Positions 62,264 to 64,000 of a DNA stretch of 64,000 nucleotides are shown here, piece by piece. Made by a program: the position numbers and the translations under genes. The notes under the pieces are model-generated. The model was given only the letters and a program-made list of their open reading frames with translations, did no database searches and had not been told where the DNA came from. Numbering within the stretch: position 1 is the first letter of the stretch; the number at the start of each line of letters is the position of its first letter. The DNA comes from Saccharibacillus sp. O23 (GTDB taxonomy: Bacteria > Bacillota > Bacilli > Paenibacillales > Paenibacillaceae), in contig NZ_NJDE01000006.1 of the NCBI RefSeq assembly GCF_002205895.1, forward strand, positions 1 to 64,000, written 5' to 3'.

Positions 62264-63592
62264 ATGGGGAAAATCACGTTTATCGGCGCGGGGAGCACGG
62301 TTTTCGTTCGGAACGTTCTGGGAGACATCATGATGACGCCGGCGCTGCAAGGGTTCGAGCTGGCGCTGTTCGATATCGACGCGCAGCGGTTGAACGAATC
62401 GGAGACCTTGCTTCGTGCCATGAAGAACACGGTCGGCAGCCAGTGCGAGATCAAATCTTACCATGACCGCAAAGAAGCGCTTCGCGGAGCGAAATACGTC
62501 ATCAACGCGATTCAGGTCGGCGGTTACGATCCGTGCACGATCACGGATTTCGAAGTGCCGAAGAAATACGGGCTGCGCCAGACGATCGCGGACACGCTGG
62601 GGATCGGAGGCATTTTCCGCAATCTGCGCACCATTCCGGTCATGCTGGACATCGCCGCCAACATGCGCGAAGTCTGCCCGGATGCTTGGTTCCTGAACTA
62701 TACGAATCCGATGGCGGTGCTGACGAACGTGATGAATACGGCGGGCGGCATCAAGACGGTCGGACTTTGCCACAGCGTGCAGCATTGTATCCCGGATTTG
62801 TTCAAGAATCTGGACATGGACGCGACGAACGTCCGGGCGAAGATCGCGGGCATCAACCACATGGCGTGGCTGCTCGAAGTGACGCGGGACGGAGAAGACC
62901 TCTACCCGGAGATCAAACGCCGCGCGGCCGAGAAGCAGAAAGAGAAGCATCACGACATGGTGCGTTTCGAGCTGATGAACCGGTTCGGCTACTATGTTAC
63001 GGAGTCGTCCGAGCATAACGCCGAATACCATCCGTATTTTATCAAGAAAAGTTATCCCGAGCTGATCGAACGCTTCAATATTCCGCTCGACGAGTATCCG
63101 CGCCGCTGCGTGAATCAGATCCGCGAATGGGGCGAGATGCGCGACAGCCTGATGCAGAGCGAGTCGCTCGAACATACGCGCAGCGTGGAATACGCGTCGC
63201 GGATTCTCGAAGCGATGGAGACGGACGTGCCGTTCAAGATCGCGGGCAACGTGATGAACAACGGCCTGATCTCGAACCTGCCGGACGATGCCTGCGTGGA
63301 AGTGCCGTGTCTGGTCGATGCGTCCGGCGTCAGTCCGACCTATGTCGGCGCTCTGCCTCCGCAGCTCGCGGCGCTCAACCAGACGAACATCAACACGCAG
63401 CGCTTGACGATCGAAGCGGCGCTGACCGGCAAACGCGAACATGTCTATCATGCCGCGATGCTCGATCCGCATACGGCCGCCGAGCTGTCGCTCGACGATA
63501 TCGTTTCGCTGTGCGACGACCTGATCGACGCGCACGGCGACTGGCTGCCGCAGTTCGGCGGTGAACGCCGCGCGCCGCAGACGGTGTCCTGA
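62264..63592 (+). CDS. melA: Alpha-galactosidase/6-phospho-glycosidase family GH4, MelA-like
   Basis: A 442-aa GH4 hydrolase that needs NAD+ and a divalent metal. NAD-binding GAGSTVF near the N-terminus, metal ligands Cys and His in VGLCHSVQ and His in GINHMAW, and ESSEHNAEYHPYF. The CHS form and length fit MelA alpha-galactosidases, which act on unphosphorylated substrate such as melibiose; alpha-glucosidase relatives remain possible. The ATG at 62264 follows AGGGAGG by 9 nt. It is divergent from an AraC regulator and ends at palindrome D and a terminator. No transporter is in view. Confidence 0.9.
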   Translation: MGKITFIGAGSTVFVRNVLGDIMMTPALQGFELALFDIDAQRLNESETLLRAMKNTVGSQCEIKSYHDRKEALRGAKYVINAIQVGGYDPCTITDFEVPKKYGLRQTIADTLGIGGIFRNLRTIPVMLDIAANMREVCPDAWFLNYTNPMAVLTNVMNTAGGIKTVGLCHSVQHCIPDLFKNLDMDATNVRAKIAGINHMAWLLEVTRDGEDLYPEIKRRAAEKQKEKHHDMVRFELMNRFGYYVTESSEHNAEYHPYFIKKSYPELIERFNIPLDEYPRRCVNQIREWGEMRDSLMQSESLEHTRSVEYASRILEAMETDVPFKIAGNVMNNGLISNLPDDACVEVPCLVDASGVSPTYVGALPPQLAALNQTNINTQRLTIEAALTGKREHVYHAAMLDPHTAAELSLDDIVSLCDDLIDAHGDWLPQFGGERRAPQTVS

Positions 63593-63622
63593 TCGGCTGA
63601 TCAAGTGTAGTTAAGGTAAAGG

Positions 63623-63723
63623 TATCTTAACCAAAGCTGCAGTAACGTTATGTTGGACTAAATCGCGCTTAAAGCGTGCGCGTTTTAGTCCAACATAACC
63701 TCTGATTAAGTTTGGTTAAGATA
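63623..63723. repeat. Dispersed palindrome, copy D
   Basis: A 101-nt palindrome. Outer stem TATCTTAACCAAA (63623-63635)/TTTGGTTAAGATA (63711-63723), 13 bp perfect; inner stem TTATGTTGGACTAAA/TTTAGTCCAACATAA, 15 bp perfect; loop on the minus strand AACGCGCACGCTTTAAGCGC. Stems are unrelated in sequence to those of A and B but have the same layout, and the loop core is shared. It lies between the GH4 stop and its terminator. Confidence 0.85.
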
Positions 63724-63726
63724 TAA

Positions 63727-63751
63727 CCCCGGGAAATTCCGGGGCTTTTTT
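63727..63751 (+). terminator. Rho-independent terminator of the GH4 gene
   Basis: CCCCGG-GAAATT-CCGGGG followed by C and six T. Confidence 0.9.
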
Positions 63752-63857
63752 GCTTTCCCAGCCTCTTTTTCCGAAGCTTATCTGGTAAACTGGGAGCAAC
63801 CCATGTCGGATTCTATGCATACTGATCATCTTCAAAGAAACGAGGGCTTACACGTTC

Positions 63858-64000
63858 ATGAACATCGGCAAAAAGTTATCTCTGTCCCTACTGTCTCTGC
63901 TGCTGCTTCTGCCCGTACTGACGTTCGGCGAAACGGAGACGGCTTCCGCCGCTGCTCCGAAGACCAAAACGGTGGTCGGCGTATCGGTCGCGACGTTATG
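63858..64000 (+). CDS. Secreted protein, N-terminus only, cut by window edge
   Basis: 47 codons are visible from the ATG at 63858. The start MNIGKK, a hydrophobic helix (LSLSLLSLLLLLPVLTFG) and an Ala-rich cleavage region (ETASAAAPK) make a clear Sec signal peptide. The mature part begins KTKTVVGVSVATL, too short to name a family; an ABC-type sugar-binding protein is one possibility given the GH4 neighbour, but that is a guess. The ribosome site is weak (GAGGGC about 10 nt upstream). Confidence 0.55.
   Translation, partial: MNIGKKLSLSLLSLLLLLPVLTFGETETASAAAPKTKTVVGVSVATL

Overview
The window looks like chromosome of a GC-rich member of the Paenibacillaceae (a Paenibacillus or Saccharibacillus type organism). 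The basis is inference: strong Gram-positive ribosome binding sites (AAGGAGG), frequent GTG and TTG starts, B. subtilis-like gene pairs (YwqA/YwqB-like SNF2 and SWIM proteins, CsaA, a YflG-like MetAP), dense small regulator/target pairs, and high GC in coding regions. I see no rRNA, tRNA, phage, transposase or CRISPR array.

Layout. 1-12.1 kb is a potassium locus. A minus-strand operon runs from an RCK/TrkA-N-like protein through a 35-aa membrane peptide, kdpF, kdpA, kdpB and kdpC to a kinase-less tandem KdpD-type sensor and an unrecognised partial gene. The kdpD-kdpE two-component pair is divergent. Between them lies a T-rich array repeating about every 11 bp. 12-20 kb holds an Lrp regulator, a MapP-like phosphatase, a GNAT protein and a translationally coupled SWIM/SNF2 helicase pair. 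20-34 kb has gntR-brnQ, tetR-MMPL exporter, lysR-cupin, an SDR, a GNAT, a methionine aminopeptidase, a TerD-TerA fusion, two AraC regulators, csaA and an SRPBCC protein. 35-41 kb contains an AbrB-type permease and a four-gene overlapping operon (ligase, alanine racemase, VanXY-like D,D-peptidase, membrane acyltransferase) that matches the parts list of a VanC/VanG locus, with the two VanT domains on separate genes. An SMI1/KNR4 protein is divergent from it. 41-44 kb is an arsR plus paired YdcZ-type small transporters. 43-49.7 kb is assimilatory nitrite reduction: an ANTAR antiterminator-like protein and a TrpD2-like protein, divergent from nirB-nirD-nirC-cobA. 49.8-64 kb holds DinB, a tetR/epimerase pair with identical operators, RhlE helicase, an orphan hybrid histidine kinase, a cell-wall amidase, pyruvate kinase, two AraC regulators, a GH4 alpha-galactosidase and a truncated secreted protein.

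The most notable non-coding signal is a family of four dispersed palindromes of about 95-145 bp (20786, 29241, 33205, 63623). They share a conserved loop (AAACRCGCRCGSTTYAAGC), while their stems differ in sequence but, in three of the four, stay base paired. Other repeat systems are a five-hairpin TACRTTG/CAAYGTA array (28993-29232), a tandem repeat with interchangeable inner hairpins upstream of the GH4 gene (61924-62161) and a 26-bp repeat pair (14015, 14065). All functional calls are read by eye from sequence; no searches were run.
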